NCBI GenBank assembly: GCA_003149345.1
Contig: QFWI01000008.1
Span: 558,001-622,000, forward strand
DNA length: 64,000 bases
Direction of reading: 5' to 3'
Origin: Vampirovibrio chlorellavorus
Lineage (GTDB): Bacteria; Cyanobacteriota; Vampirovibrionia; Vampirovibrionales; Vampirovibrionaceae
Position numbers and translations under genes: made by a program. A model generated the notes under the pieces. It was given only the letters and a program-made list of their open reading frames with translations. It had not been told where the DNA came from and searched no databases. This document shows, one piece after another, positions 27,252-35,546 of this stretch; position 1 is the first letter of the stretch, and each line of letters begins with the position of its first letter.

Positions 27252-28358
27252 GTGTACAGAATCATTAGAAACATAACGCAATGGATCATTCTGGTTCTTC
27301 TGTGGTGTCGTTACTTTACGGCGCTGTGGGATCCTTTGGCTGGCAATCAGGATTTATCAGCGGGTATGGCGGCCTACCGGGACTGGCGCCCGCTGATTGA
27401 CGGCATTTACACCATCAGCAGTTATTTAATGTGGCCGGTCAACCTTTTGTATAACGACCTGCTCATCAATGTCTTTCCGCCATCCGACTGGTTCCCGGGC
27501 ATTTACATGGCCAATCTGCTGGCCCTGTTGCGGGGCATGCTGGCCGCCGTTCCCCAGGCCCAGGCTATTCTGGCCTCCGACAGTATTCAACAGGCCATGG
27601 TGGGCTATCTGGACTTTTTGCCCTTGCTGGCCATGGGATTCTACCTGCTGCTTGGGCCACTTTTGGATGTCTGCATCGACTTGTTCAAAACCCTTTTCTG
27701 GAACCTGTTCATAGAAATGTCCTTCACCAAGCGCAAGGAAAGCCGCTACCAGGAAGCACTGGAAAAGCGAGCCGCCGATCTGGTGAAGCTGAACGTGGAA
27801 TTCAAAAACCTGTCCAAGGAAAATAGCGCCCTGGCCCAGTCTGTCATTACCGATGAGTTGACCAAGGTCTACAATAAACGGTTTTTCATCGAAAAAATCA
27901 CTTACGAATTCAATCAGGCCAAAAGCAAAAAACAGCTGCTGGCCATTGCCATGGTAGACATTGACCACTTTAAAAAGCTGAACGACAACTACGGTCACTT
28001 GATGGGCGACAAGGTGCTGAAATCGGTGGCTCAGGTGGCCAAGGGCAGCACGCCCAAAGACTGCTTCTGTTGTCGGTTCGGGGGCGAGGAATTTTCCATC
28101 ATCATGCCCAAGAAAACCCTGGAAGAGGCCACCGCCATCATCGCCAAAATACACCAAAGCCTGCCCTTGCTGCGCTTTGAGGAAGATCCCCAGTTAAGAA
28201 CCAGCGCCAGCTTCGGGATTTGCGTGGTAGATTTTAAATCCCCCGAGGGCCAAGCCCTGACGTCCTATGAAGATATATTAAAGCTGGCCGATGACGAGCT
28301 ATACAAAGCCAAGCTGAACGGACGCAACCGCATCGAAAGCAACAGCCTAGGCGGTTAG
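27252..28358 (+). CDS. Membrane-anchored diguanylate cyclase
   Basis: 368 residues from a GTG at 27252. Two or three hydrophobic helices occupy the first 150 residues (for example ITQWIILVLLWCRYFTALW and LPLLAMGFYLLLGPLLDVC). A coiled coil (about 155-195) leads into a GGDEF domain with DELTKVYNKRFF, MVDIDHFKKLND and the active-site signature RFGGEEF. It should make cyclic di-GMP from two GTP at the membrane. The usual RxxD product-inhibition site before the signature is replaced by PKDC, so feedback inhibition is likely absent. No sensory domain of known type is seen. Confidence 0.88.
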   Translation: MYRIIRNITQWIILVLLWCRYFTALWDPLAGNQDLSAGMAAYRDWRPLIDGIYTISSYLMWPVNLLYNDLLINVFPPSDWFPGIYMANLLALLRGMLAAVPQAQAILASDSIQQAMVGYLDFLPLLAMGFYLLLGPLLDVCIDLFKTLFWNLFIEMSFTKRKESRYQEALEKRAADLVKLNVEFKNLSKENSALAQSVITDELTKVYNKRFFIEKITYEFNQAKSKKQLLAIAMVDIDHFKKLNDNYGHLMGDKVLKSVAQVAKGSTPKDCFCCRFGGEEFSIIMPKKTLEEATAIIAKIHQSLPLLRFEEDPQLRTSASFGICVVDFKSPEGQALTSYEDILKLADDELYKAKLNGRNRIESNSLGG

Positions 28359-28535
28359 GCACACACCGCCCCCCTTGCGGCCATGCCGCCCTTGGCAGCA
28401 TTGTGGACAAAAAATGACAGACAAACATGACGTACAATGGGGGTGGATTGGACAGGGGGGCTTAATAAGTCATTATTGATAAGTCACTCTGGGTAAGCCA
28501 CAAGGGGACTAAACCAGCGAGAGAGGGATCGGCCC

Positions 28536-29126
28536 ATGCCCAGGGTTGAATTGTACGAACTGATTCGCAAACGACGCAGCATTCGCCAGTACAAGCCGGA
28601 TGCGGTGCCTCACGAGGTGCTGGCCCGAATTCTGGAAGCGGCCTGTTGGGCCCCTTCCGGCAAAAACCTCCAGAATTGGCGCTTTTTTGTGTTGCAAGGT
28701 TCTTATCGAAATGATTACCTTGGCTACGCTCAAAAAGCCTGGCTGCATCTACAGCCGGTTCTGGAAAAGCGCCTCAAGCCCAGCCTCTATCAGTTTACGG
28801 AGCGATTTTTTTACACACTGGGAGAGGCCCCGGTGGTGATTCTGGCCTACAGCCAACCCCACCCGGAGGAAAACAACCAGACCGCCCTGGGCAGTGTGTA
28901 CATGGCGGTACAAAATCTGGTGCTGGCCGCGGAAGCGGAAGGACTCGGCACTTGCGTCATGGGTAGCCCGCTGGAGGTCAAAGAAGAAATCAATCGCTTT
29001 CTGGGACTAGAAAACAGTGGCCTTGAGCTGGTTTGCGGCATCACCGTCGGATATCCGGCACACGAACCCCCGGCGGCGCCACGACAGCCCGATCGGGTTG
29101 TGTGGATGGGACAGCCGGGCTCATGA
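28536..29126 (+). CDS. Nitroreductase family flavoprotein
   Basis: 196 residues; the ATG at 28536 follows GAGAGG. The FMN-binding N-terminus RKRRSIRQYKPDAVP and WAPSGKNLQNWRFFVL (about residues 9-53) and the GLGTCVMGSP segment are family hallmarks. The enzyme should transfer hydride from NAD(P)H to a nitroaromatic, quinone or similar acceptor; the physiological substrate is not predictable. A structured repeat element follows the stop after eight bases. Confidence 0.85.
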   Translation: MPRVELYELIRKRRSIRQYKPDAVPHEVLARILEAACWAPSGKNLQNWRFFVLQGSYRNDYLGYAQKAWLHLQPVLEKRLKPSLYQFTERFFYTLGEAPVVILAYSQPHPEENNQTALGSVYMAVQNLVLAAEAEGLGTCVMGSPLEVKEEINRFLGLENSGLELVCGITVGYPAHEPPAAPRQPDRVVWMGQPGS

Positions 29127-29134
29127 TTCTAATT

Positions 29135-29281
29135 GGGTGTTTCTCCCCTCTTGACCCGTTTATAAAGCTGCGTACCGCTCAAACAAGGTTATAGAGTTGC
29201 TTCTGGCAAAGTTTGCCAAGCCCTTTTTGAACTCGCAGTCCTGCAATCCGTTATAAACGGGTCAAGAGGGGAGAAACACCC
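29135..29281. repeat. Structured repeat element, copy 1
   Basis: Two perfect 31-base inverted arms (29135-29165 and 29251-29281) enclose an 85-base core. The core shares long identities with the element at 52160-52293: CTGCGT, GCTCAAACAAGG, TTGCTTCTGGCAAA and a closing CCGTTA, with the same 86-base distance from CTGCG to CCGTTA in both. The arms of the two copies are not related in sequence. The core itself holds a smaller TGGCAAA/TTTGCCA hairpin. It fills the gap between two convergent genes. Confidence 0.8.
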
Positions 29282-29322
29282 TACAAATCATTTCGAAAAT
29301 AGCGACTGCAATAAGACGCCAA

Positions 29323-30879
29323 TCAGGACAACACAGCCGCTTCGGCATTGACAAAACCGGCCCCGTAGTCGGCTGGGCCGTAGCCGGGCGCTTGAACCGC
29401 CGTGGCTTGCAGCTTGGCTTTCACTTGCTCAAAGGTCAGCCACGGGTTGCGTTGTAGCATCATGGCAATCACCCCACACACAAACGGGGTGGAAAACGAG
29501 GTGCCGTCCACCACTAAATTATGGCCTATTTCGCCTTGTGGCAGGCTGATTCCCATTTCCCTTCCGGGGGCAGCAATGGTGGGATTGAAACTTTGTCCAT
29601 CTCCCCGCGAGGAAAAGCCCGCCACCTTGTAAGCGGCCCGATTCCCCGGTTGTTGACGGGTATTGGCCGCCGCTACCGTTATCACATAAGGACTTTCTGC
29701 AAAGAAATCCATTTGGGCGCCTGCTTTCCAGGAAACACCGGGCAAATCAAACATACCTTCATTAGAAGCAGCCTTGACCAAAATTAACCCAGCCCCAGCC
29801 GCTCTTCGGGTTGCATCTACATATTGGGCTTTAGTAGCTTGAATCAAAGGATTTGTGGCAAAAATAGTATCCACGGCATCAACTACAATTTGCATCTGTT
29901 CAGCATATGAGCCAGATAACGCAGGCCCCAACAGAGTTTGACGCAAATTAGGGTACTTAAAATACCCATTGTCATCTTTTTGCTCAAGAACCAGACTGAC
30001 TGCCATTAGATACAAACGGCTTTGCGAACTTCCCCACGTATCATTCAGCACTCTTAACCCGGGATCGCGTTTCACTATCAATGAATCCAGTAGTTGAACT
30101 CGCTCCTGCATCAGGGTTTTGTAACCTTCAGCAAGGGCGTTAGAGAAAGCCTGGTAGTTATCCGTAGCCAATTTCAGGGAAAGCTCAGAGGGCGGACGTC
30201 CAAAATCCTCTACCTGGGCTGCCGGTGCCACCCCCCAGACGGGGTCATTAATAATAGCACCCACCGCCCGAGTATGGGGGTGTTGCTTGTACGTTTTCGT
30301 TTCAGGATCTTTTAATTGGCCATCCAAAATACCGATCTTAATACCAGCCCCGGTCAACCCCCGAGTGGTTAGCAGTTGTCGAATGCGGGGAATTTCCGAA
30401 CCCATTACAGCACGACGGCGTTCGGTGACCTTCAGAGCTTGCATAAACGGATGGGTACGCTCACTCAATGACATTTTTATCCATGTATCCTCAAATAAAT
30501 TCCCCCGAACGCCATTAGCCAGCTGGTAATTACCCAGAGTGTCCAACTGCCCCTGCACCTGCGGGCCCAAAACCGTATCCGTCACCAACTGCCCGTTGTC
30601 TAACAGCTCTGCTGAAACCGGTACTGTTTTAATTCCCGTGGGGAAAATACCAACCCGGGCAATAGAATGCCAAGCCACCCGCGCCTCGGGGGTATCCTTG
30701 ACCGGTCTTTTGAGGACCGGAGGGGTGCTGGCATTGAAAGGGCGAATACTGGGGTTGAAAGTGGAAACGGGGTAGACCACGGTTGGCTGCGCCTTATAAA
30801 AACGATTCCCCTTTATAAAACCGAAACACCATGGTTTTTGCCCAAAGCGGATCGGAAAGGGGTTGAGGTCGCCTGTCAT
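29323..30879 (-). CDS. Subtilisin-like serine protease (S8) with long N-terminal region
   Basis: 518 residues if started at the ATG at 30879. The frame is open to 31083, but that would run 66 bases into the divergent radical SAM gene. The catalytic Asp is in GILDGQ (about residue 185), the His in HTRAVGAII (about 202) and the Ser in DGTSFSTP (about 459), with the oxyanion Asn in ASNEG. The Asp and His motifs differ from the usual DTG and HGTxVAG, but the triad is complete. No signal peptide is apparent from this start, and about 170 residues precede the domain, perhaps a propeptide. Target and location are unknown. Confidence 0.75.
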   Translation of the reverse strand: MTGDLNPFPIRFGQKPWCFGFIKGNRFYKAQPTVVYPVSTFNPSIRPFNASTPPVLKRPVKDTPEARVAWHSIARVGIFPTGIKTVPVSAELLDNGQLVTDTVLGPQVQGQLDTLGNYQLANGVRGNLFEDTWIKMSLSERTHPFMQALKVTERRRAVMGSEIPRIRQLLTTRGLTGAGIKIGILDGQLKDPETKTYKQHPHTRAVGAIINDPVWGVAPAAQVEDFGRPPSELSLKLATDNYQAFSNALAEGYKTLMQERVQLLDSLIVKRDPGLRVLNDTWGSSQSRLYLMAVSLVLEQKDDNGYFKYPNLRQTLLGPALSGSYAEQMQIVVDAVDTIFATNPLIQATKAQYVDATRRAAGAGLILVKAASNEGMFDLPGVSWKAGAQMDFFAESPYVITVAAANTRQQPGNRAAYKVAGFSSRGDGQSFNPTIAAPGREMGISLPQGEIGHNLVVDGTSFSTPFVCGVIAMMLQRNPWLTFEQVKAKLQATAVQAPGYGPADYGAGFVNAEAAVLS

Positions 30880-31017
30880 TGACCGCAAGACCTGGCCCGG
30901 TTCCTGATACAGTTGTCTGGGTACTGTTGGTTGAGTCCTGTTCTCTGGCCTGCCGGTTGCTTGTGATAGGATCAGGGGAGAGTTTAGGTACCCCAAGCCC
31001 AGCGCAGGTGTTTCCCC

Positions 31018-31833
31018 ATGAGTATTCAATCTGATATCGCCGATGTTTCCGCTGAAAAGTCCTCGGTCTACGGGCCGGTTCACTCCTGGCGGGTGGGCTC
31101 ATCCCTGGGAATCGACATGTTGCTGGAAACATCCACCTGCTCTTTCAACTGCATTTACTGCCAGTTGGGAGACATCCAGCTGAAAACCGCTGAGCGCAAA
31201 ATTTACGTGCCTACCGCGCAACTGGAGCATGACTTGCGCCGTAGCCGCTGGGAAGAAGCCGATATCATCACCTTCAGCGGTAGCGGAGAACCCACCTTGG
31301 CCCTGAATCTAGCCGAGGCCATCCATTTGGTAAAGGAGTACACCCATAAGCCGGTCATGGTGCTGACCAACGCCACCCTGCTGCACGATCCTTCCGTAAT
31401 CCAGGATTTACAGGAAGCGGATATGATCTCCTGCAAGCTGGACGCCGCCACGGAAGCAGGTTTGAAGCAAATGAATCGCCCGGTAGCGGGCGTCAGCCTT
31501 GAGCGTATTGTTTCCGGCATTAAAAACCTGAAGGCCCACTACAACGGAAAAATTGCCCTGCAATGCATGTTTATGCCCACCAACCTGCGGGAGGTGGAGC
31601 AAATGGCCGAATTAATCAACGACATTCAGCCGGATGAAGTGCAATTGAATACCCCCAAGCGGGCTTATCCATTGGAATGGCATCTGGATTCCCGGGGAAA
31701 CCACGGGGATAAACCCTATCCCACCCGTACCCTGCGCACCGTCAGCCCGCCACAGGCCGAAGAGATTGAGGCTCTGCTGAAAGCCAAAACCAGCGTGCCC
31801 ATTCTCTCCATTTATAAGAAAGAGTCCAACTAA
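31018..31833 (+). CDS. Radical SAM protein of the COG0731 (wyosine-synthase-like) group
   Basis: 271 residues from the ATG at 31018. The cluster-binding motif is CSFNCIYC (about residues 40-47, CxxxCxxC), followed by FSGSGEPTL, the GEP segment that positions SAM, and VMVLTNATLL. The arrangement fits the small radical SAM proteins grouped with TYW1-like enzymes; bacterial members have no established reaction. It is divergent from the protease gene with 138 bases between the chosen starts. Confidence 0.75.
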   Translation: MSIQSDIADVSAEKSSVYGPVHSWRVGSSLGIDMLLETSTCSFNCIYCQLGDIQLKTAERKIYVPTAQLEHDLRRSRWEEADIITFSGSGEPTLALNLAEAIHLVKEYTHKPVMVLTNATLLHDPSVIQDLQEADMISCKLDAATEAGLKQMNRPVAGVSLERIVSGIKNLKAHYNGKIALQCMFMPTNLREVEQMAELINDIQPDEVQLNTPKRAYPLEWHLDSRGNHGDKPYPTRTLRTVSPPQAEEIEALLKAKTSVPILSIYKKESN

Positions 31834-32224
31834 ATAGGACGCTTGGGCCTTGACGGTCCCCTCATCGACAGGACTGAGACACGGGCAGCCTCCGGCATTT
31901 GCGCTGGATTCCGACAATCGCTGCTCAGCTTGTGTGCATTTAAACTATAATAACAATAAAATAATTATTATGCAGCGGAGTGAAAGCTGCTGGTAGCTCT
32001 AATCTGAGTTTTCAGTGATAGAGCCCGGTCGCTGTTAAAAAACAAGCGAAAGATTCCACGCCCTGATTCAGAATGGTGTCCCATAACGTGAGGGTCGAGC
32101 AGTCCGGTGGGTACAAAAGCGGACAACCGAGATCCTGAACCCAAACCTGGAAAATTTCGGCCCGAAAAAAAATTCAGACCTGAGCAATTCAAAAAATCGC
32201 TTCCAGACGAGTTAAAGCCAGCGC
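31834..32224. other. Intergenic region before a small toxin-like gene
   Basis: 391 bases. A short AT-rich patch (31935-31972) includes a self-complementary AATAATTATT, and GCAGC/GCTGC forms a small hairpin just after. I looked for an antitoxin-like frame in front of the gene at 32225 and found none with a start codon. The rest shows nothing I can name. Confidence 0.4.
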
Positions 32225-32491
32225 ATGCACAACATTGACAAGTCCTCCAACTTCAAATACAAGTACGCCAAGCTACCCCTGCGGCTGCGGCGCCTGGCGG
32301 ACGAGGCCGTTGACATCATCCGGGAACACCCGACCGAATTTAAAAACAGAATCACGCACATCAGCAACCGTAAAGAAGGCGGACTCTACCGCTTTCGGCA
32401 ACCCGGCTGCTATTTAACCTACGTGGTTCCCGACCCGGAGGTGGAGGGAGAAGCGGTAACCATTATCATGATGGATATCAAGGCCCTTTAA
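32225..32491 (+). CDS. Small protein with weak RelE/ParE-like pattern
   Basis: 88 residues, basic N-terminal half. Helical KLPLRLRRLADEAVDIIRE is followed by a predicted strand-rich part ending LYRFRQPGCYLTYVV and TIIMMDIKAL, which recalls the YRxRxGxYR...VLxV ending of RelE-fold toxins. No antitoxin partner precedes it or follows it: the next frame, tsaD, is convergent seven bases later. The ribosome site is weak. It may be an orphan toxin relic, a housekeeping RelE-fold protein, or unrelated. Confidence 0.5.
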   Translation: MHNIDKSSNFKYKYAKLPLRLRRLADEAVDIIREHPTEFKNRITHISNRKEGGLYRFRQPGCYLTYVVPDPEVEGEAVTIIMMDIKAL

Positions 32492-32498
32492 TCGGGCT

Positions 32499-33533
32499 TT
32501 ATGAAGATGCCATCACGGTTCTGGAAAACACTTCCTGGCGGATATCATCCGTAATGGGATTCACATAAGCGGACGCCGCCACCATGGCCGCATTATCGGT
32601 ACAAAAAGCCATTTTGGGCAGGTAAAGCTGAAATGCGGGATTCTCCTGCACAAATCGCTCAAAGCGCTGTCTTAATCCCCGATTGGCGGAAACCCCGCCC
32701 GCAATGGTAATGGTGGACAGATCATGGGCCCGGGCGCAGCGCACGGTTTTCTCAAACAACGTTTCCACCACGGTGTGCTGAAAGGACGCCGCCATATCCC
32801 GCTGTAGGGTTTCAACCCGAGCTGGATCCGAGTCCAGCCCCAGTTGCAGTCGGGCCTTTTCAAAGGAGCGAACAGTGGCCGTTTTCAACCCGCTGAAGCT
32901 AAAGTCATAGGGGCCATCCACCGTGGCTCTGGGCAAGGCAAAGGCCGTGGGATTCCCCAAGGCGGCCAGTTGATCCAAGACCGGGCCGCCGGGGTAAGGC
33001 AGTTCCATGAACCGGGCCACTTTATCGTAGGCCTCTCCCACCGCGTCATCCAGGGTGGTACCCACAATGCGCATGGCGGCGTAATCTTCAACTACAATCA
33101 GTTGGGTGTGCCCGCCACTGACCAGCAAGCACAGGAAAGGCGGCTGCAAATCGCTTTCCAGATAGTTAGACGCCACATGGGCGTACAAATGATTCACCCC
33201 CAGAAAGGGCTTGCCGGTGATGAGACTCAAGGTTTTGCCCGTGTTGGCCCCCACCAGTAAAGAGCCGATTAGACCCGGCCCCAGGGTGGCCGCAAAGGCA
33301 TCCATATCCTCCAAACGACAACCCGCCTGTTCGAGCGCCACCTGCAAGGCCATATTCACACTCTCGATATGCTCACGGGCGGCCGCTTCTGGTACGACCC
33401 CGCCAAACTGGGCATGAAGCGCCGTTTGAGAAGTAATCACATTGGCCAGCACCCGACGGCCGTCTTCCACAATGGCCACGGCGGTATCGTCGCAACTGCT
33501 TTCCAGGGCTAAAATTTTTCGATAGGCAGGCAT
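32499..33533 (-). CDS. tsaD: tRNA N6-threonylcarbamoyladenosine synthase subunit TsaD
   Basis: 344 residues from the ATG at 33533; longer frames give a non-homologous extension. It transfers the threonylcarbamoyl group to A37 of ANN-decoding tRNAs together with TsaB, TsaC and TsaE. The ASKHA-fold landmarks are present: LALESSCDDT at the N-terminus, the metal ligands in NHLYAH, LLVSGGHTQL, and DDAVGEAYDK for nucleotide binding. The family is near-universal and the length is normal. The other Tsa genes are not in the window. Confidence 0.95.
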   Translation of the reverse strand: MPAYRKILALESSCDDTAVAIVEDGRRVLANVITSQTALHAQFGGVVPEAAAREHIESVNMALQVALEQAGCRLEDMDAFAATLGPGLIGSLLVGANTGKTLSLITGKPFLGVNHLYAHVASNYLESDLQPPFLCLLVSGGHTQLIVVEDYAAMRIVGTTLDDAVGEAYDKVARFMELPYPGGPVLDQLAALGNPTAFALPRATVDGPYDFSFSGLKTATVRSFEKARLQLGLDSDPARVETLQRDMAASFQHTVVETLFEKTVRCARAHDLSTITIAGGVSANRGLRQRFERFVQENPAFQLYLPKMAFCTDNAAMVAASAYVNPITDDIRQEVFSRTVMASS

Positions 33534-33683
33534 CTTCTGGCGTTTCCGGTTGTTGTCAGACCTTTGAAGCAGCCCTTTCCAGAGAAACATTCTCCGGGAA
33601 TTACACAAAGCCCGATCAAGGGTCTGGAACAGAGGCTGGATTTTAGGATACAATACACCTTACGTCAGGGATAGGCAGAACGC

Positions 33684-34730
33684 ATGCAAATCAAGCGCAT
33701 TTTTTCCAATCAGCCAAGCATCATTCGTCGGGCTATGCCTTGGGTTACCTTGTTTTCCGTTTTTCCGGCCATTATCGTGGTCAATTTGCTTTTTTTAAAA
33801 TACTTTCCGGCCCCCAACGCCCCCCAGACCGATGCCCTCCAATGGACGGACGGCCTGAACCCCAATCATATCCAGCCCCAATCCCTGTATATTTACAACA
33901 CCAGAGACACCAACCAGCTGTTTGGTAATTTTTACTACACGCTGGGCACCCAACTGGCCGCCCGGGGACAAATCACATCCGCTGAGAGCATGTTGGGCAA
34001 AGCGGCCAAACTGACCCCCAGCAATCCGTATGTGCATATGAACTACGGCATTGTGCTGGAAGCCTTACAAAAAAGCGAAGAGGCTCTGAATCAGTATCAG
34101 GAAGCCCTGAAGTACGCGCCCAAGCTGGTACAGGCCCACTACAGCATTGGCTTATTGCAGGACAAGCTGGGACGCATCGATGCCGGGGTCACCAGCCTTA
34201 AAAAGGCGCTGGACATTGAGCCGAACAACAACTTTATCAACTACGATCTGGGCGTACTCTACGCCAAAAAAGGCGATTACCCCAACTCGGCCATTTTTTC
34301 CAAAAAGGCCTTTGAAGGGCAAGGGGATGACTTTGCCGAGGCCTACAACAACTACGGCTATGCCCTGGCCCAAATGGGGTGCTATACCGAAGCGCTGGAG
34401 GCCGTGGAACGTTCTTTAAAGCTAAAACCGGACAGCGCCGCCACGCTGGACAGTAAAGGCTTTGCCCTCTATGGACTGGGTCGTTATGAAGAAGCCCTGG
34501 CCGCCTACAACGAGGCCCTGAAAATAGATCCCACCATTGGGGAAGTTTATCTGCACCTGGGCCAAACCCAGGAGAAACTGAAAAGATATGAGCAGGCGGT
34601 AAAATCCTATGAGACATACCTGCAACTGACCCCGGACGCCGCTGATAAAAGCCAGGTGCAGGCCAAGATCGCGGAGGTCAGGAAGAAATGGATCGCCAAT
34701 CCCCCCTCCTCAAGCAAGTCCATCAAATAG
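33684..34730 (+). CDS. Membrane-anchored TPR protein
   Basis: 348 residues. An N-terminal membrane segment (WVTLFSVFPAIIVVNLLFLKYF, residues 19-40) anchors about eight tetratricopeptide repeats from about residue 85 to the end, with regular 34-residue spacing (for example VHMNYGIVLEALQKSEEALNQ and GEVYLHLGQTQEKLKRYEQA). It is a probable scaffold on the outer face of the inner membrane. The next gene begins inside its last 43 bases. Confidence 0.8.
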   Translation: MQIKRIFSNQPSIIRRAMPWVTLFSVFPAIIVVNLLFLKYFPAPNAPQTDALQWTDGLNPNHIQPQSLYIYNTRDTNQLFGNFYYTLGTQLAARGQITSAESMLGKAAKLTPSNPYVHMNYGIVLEALQKSEEALNQYQEALKYAPKLVQAHYSIGLLQDKLGRIDAGVTSLKKALDIEPNNNFINYDLGVLYAKKGDYPNSAIFSKKAFEGQGDDFAEAYNNYGYALAQMGCYTEALEAVERSLKLKPDSAATLDSKGFALYGLGRYEEALAAYNEALKIDPTIGEVYLHLGQTQEKLKRYEQAVKSYETYLQLTPDAADKSQVQAKIAEVRKKWIANPPSSSKSIK

Positions 34731-35011
34731 CCATCCCTGAAGCGTTACTAACCTGGGGCCTCCGAGTCCTAACTTGTGCTTTCATAGTCAGTGCCTTGTT
34801 TTTGGACGCAACGGCTCAGGTAGATGCCGACAATCCGGTAACAACAGCGGACAAGGGTTCCAAAGCCCCCGGCAACATCCTGACAGCTCCCGGCCAACCT
34901 CAGGACGCCAACAAAAGCCAGCTCAACACCGGGCCACAAGCTCAACCCAGACCCACTATCCAGTCAATCCCCAGTATCCAGGAACGTGAATCCATCAGCC
35001 CCAGACCCTAA
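34688..35011 (+). CDS. Small secreted or anchored Pro/Gln-rich protein
   Basis: 107 residues. The ATG at 34688 lies within the end of the TPR gene and is preceded by GGAGG at ten bases and AGGAAG nearer. One hydrophobic segment (LRVLTCAFIVSALFL) ends near ATAQ like a signal peptide, and the rest is a polar, Pro/Gln-rich tail without known domain. It overlaps the aroK start by 26 bases. The nested position and good ribosome site argue for translation; homologues were not checked. Confidence 0.5.
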   Translation: MDRQSPLLKQVHQIAIPEALLTWGLRVLTCAFIVSALFLDATAQVDADNPVTTADKGSKAPGNILTAPGQPQDANKSQLNTGPQAQPRPTIQSIPSIQERESISPRP

Positions 35012-35546
35012 AACGCTGAACCACAGCCGCATTTACCTCACCGGCTTCATGGGAGCCGGAAAGTCTACCATTGGGAAAATTCTGGCCCAGCGCATGGGGT
35101 ACCGGTTTTACGACACCGACCATTTGGTGGTTAAAGGCTTCCACAAGCCCATGTCCGCTATTTTTGCGGAAAACGGCGAAGAGGCCTTTCGCAAAGCGGA
35201 ACTGATGGTGCTGAAAGAACTCTCTCAGCGCACCCAGGTCATTATCTCCACCGGCGGCGGGACGCTGGTGCGGGATGAAACCTTCCAGATTGCCCGTCAG
35301 AGTGGACAGTTGATTTATCTGCGGGCTCCCGTGTCTGATTTGTACGAGCGGGTGATTTTCAGCCCGAAAGACCGTCCCCAGGTGGATGTGCCGGAAGAGG
35401 AAGCCACTTTTCGGGCTTATTTTGAGCAAAGACGGCATTATTACGAGCAGGCCGACCTGACCGTAGACACGATTCATCGCAAACCCGATGATGTGGTGCA
35501 GGAAATACTGCGCAAGCTCAATCTGGAGGCCTTGGACCATGCCTGA
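34986..35546 (+). CDS. aroK: Shikimate kinase
   Basis: 186 residues from a GTG at 34986. It phosphorylates shikimate with ATP, the fifth step of the chorismate pathway. The Walker A loop GFMGAGKST, the shikimate-binding DTDHLV segment and the STGGGTLV loop are intact, with RPQ in the lid region. The start overlaps the small gene before it, and the end overlaps aroB by eight bases, so aroK and aroB are translated together as in many bacteria. Confidence 0.93.
   Translation: MNPSAPDPKTLNHSRIYLTGFMGAGKSTIGKILAQRMGYRFYDTDHLVVKGFHKPMSAIFAENGEEAFRKAELMVLKELSQRTQVIISTGGGTLVRDETFQIARQSGQLIYLRAPVSDLYERVIFSPKDRPQVDVPEEEATFRAYFEQRRHYYEQADLTVDTIHRKPDDVVQEILRKLNLEALDHA

Noticed and set aside
27042-27281. 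79-codon minus-strand frame before the diguanylate cyclase gene
   Set aside because: It overlaps the start of the cyclase and has no ribosome site or recognisable pattern.
31968-32192. 74-codon minus-strand frame in the gap before the small toxin-like gene
   Set aside because: Composition looks random, and it is not placed or shaped like an antitoxin.
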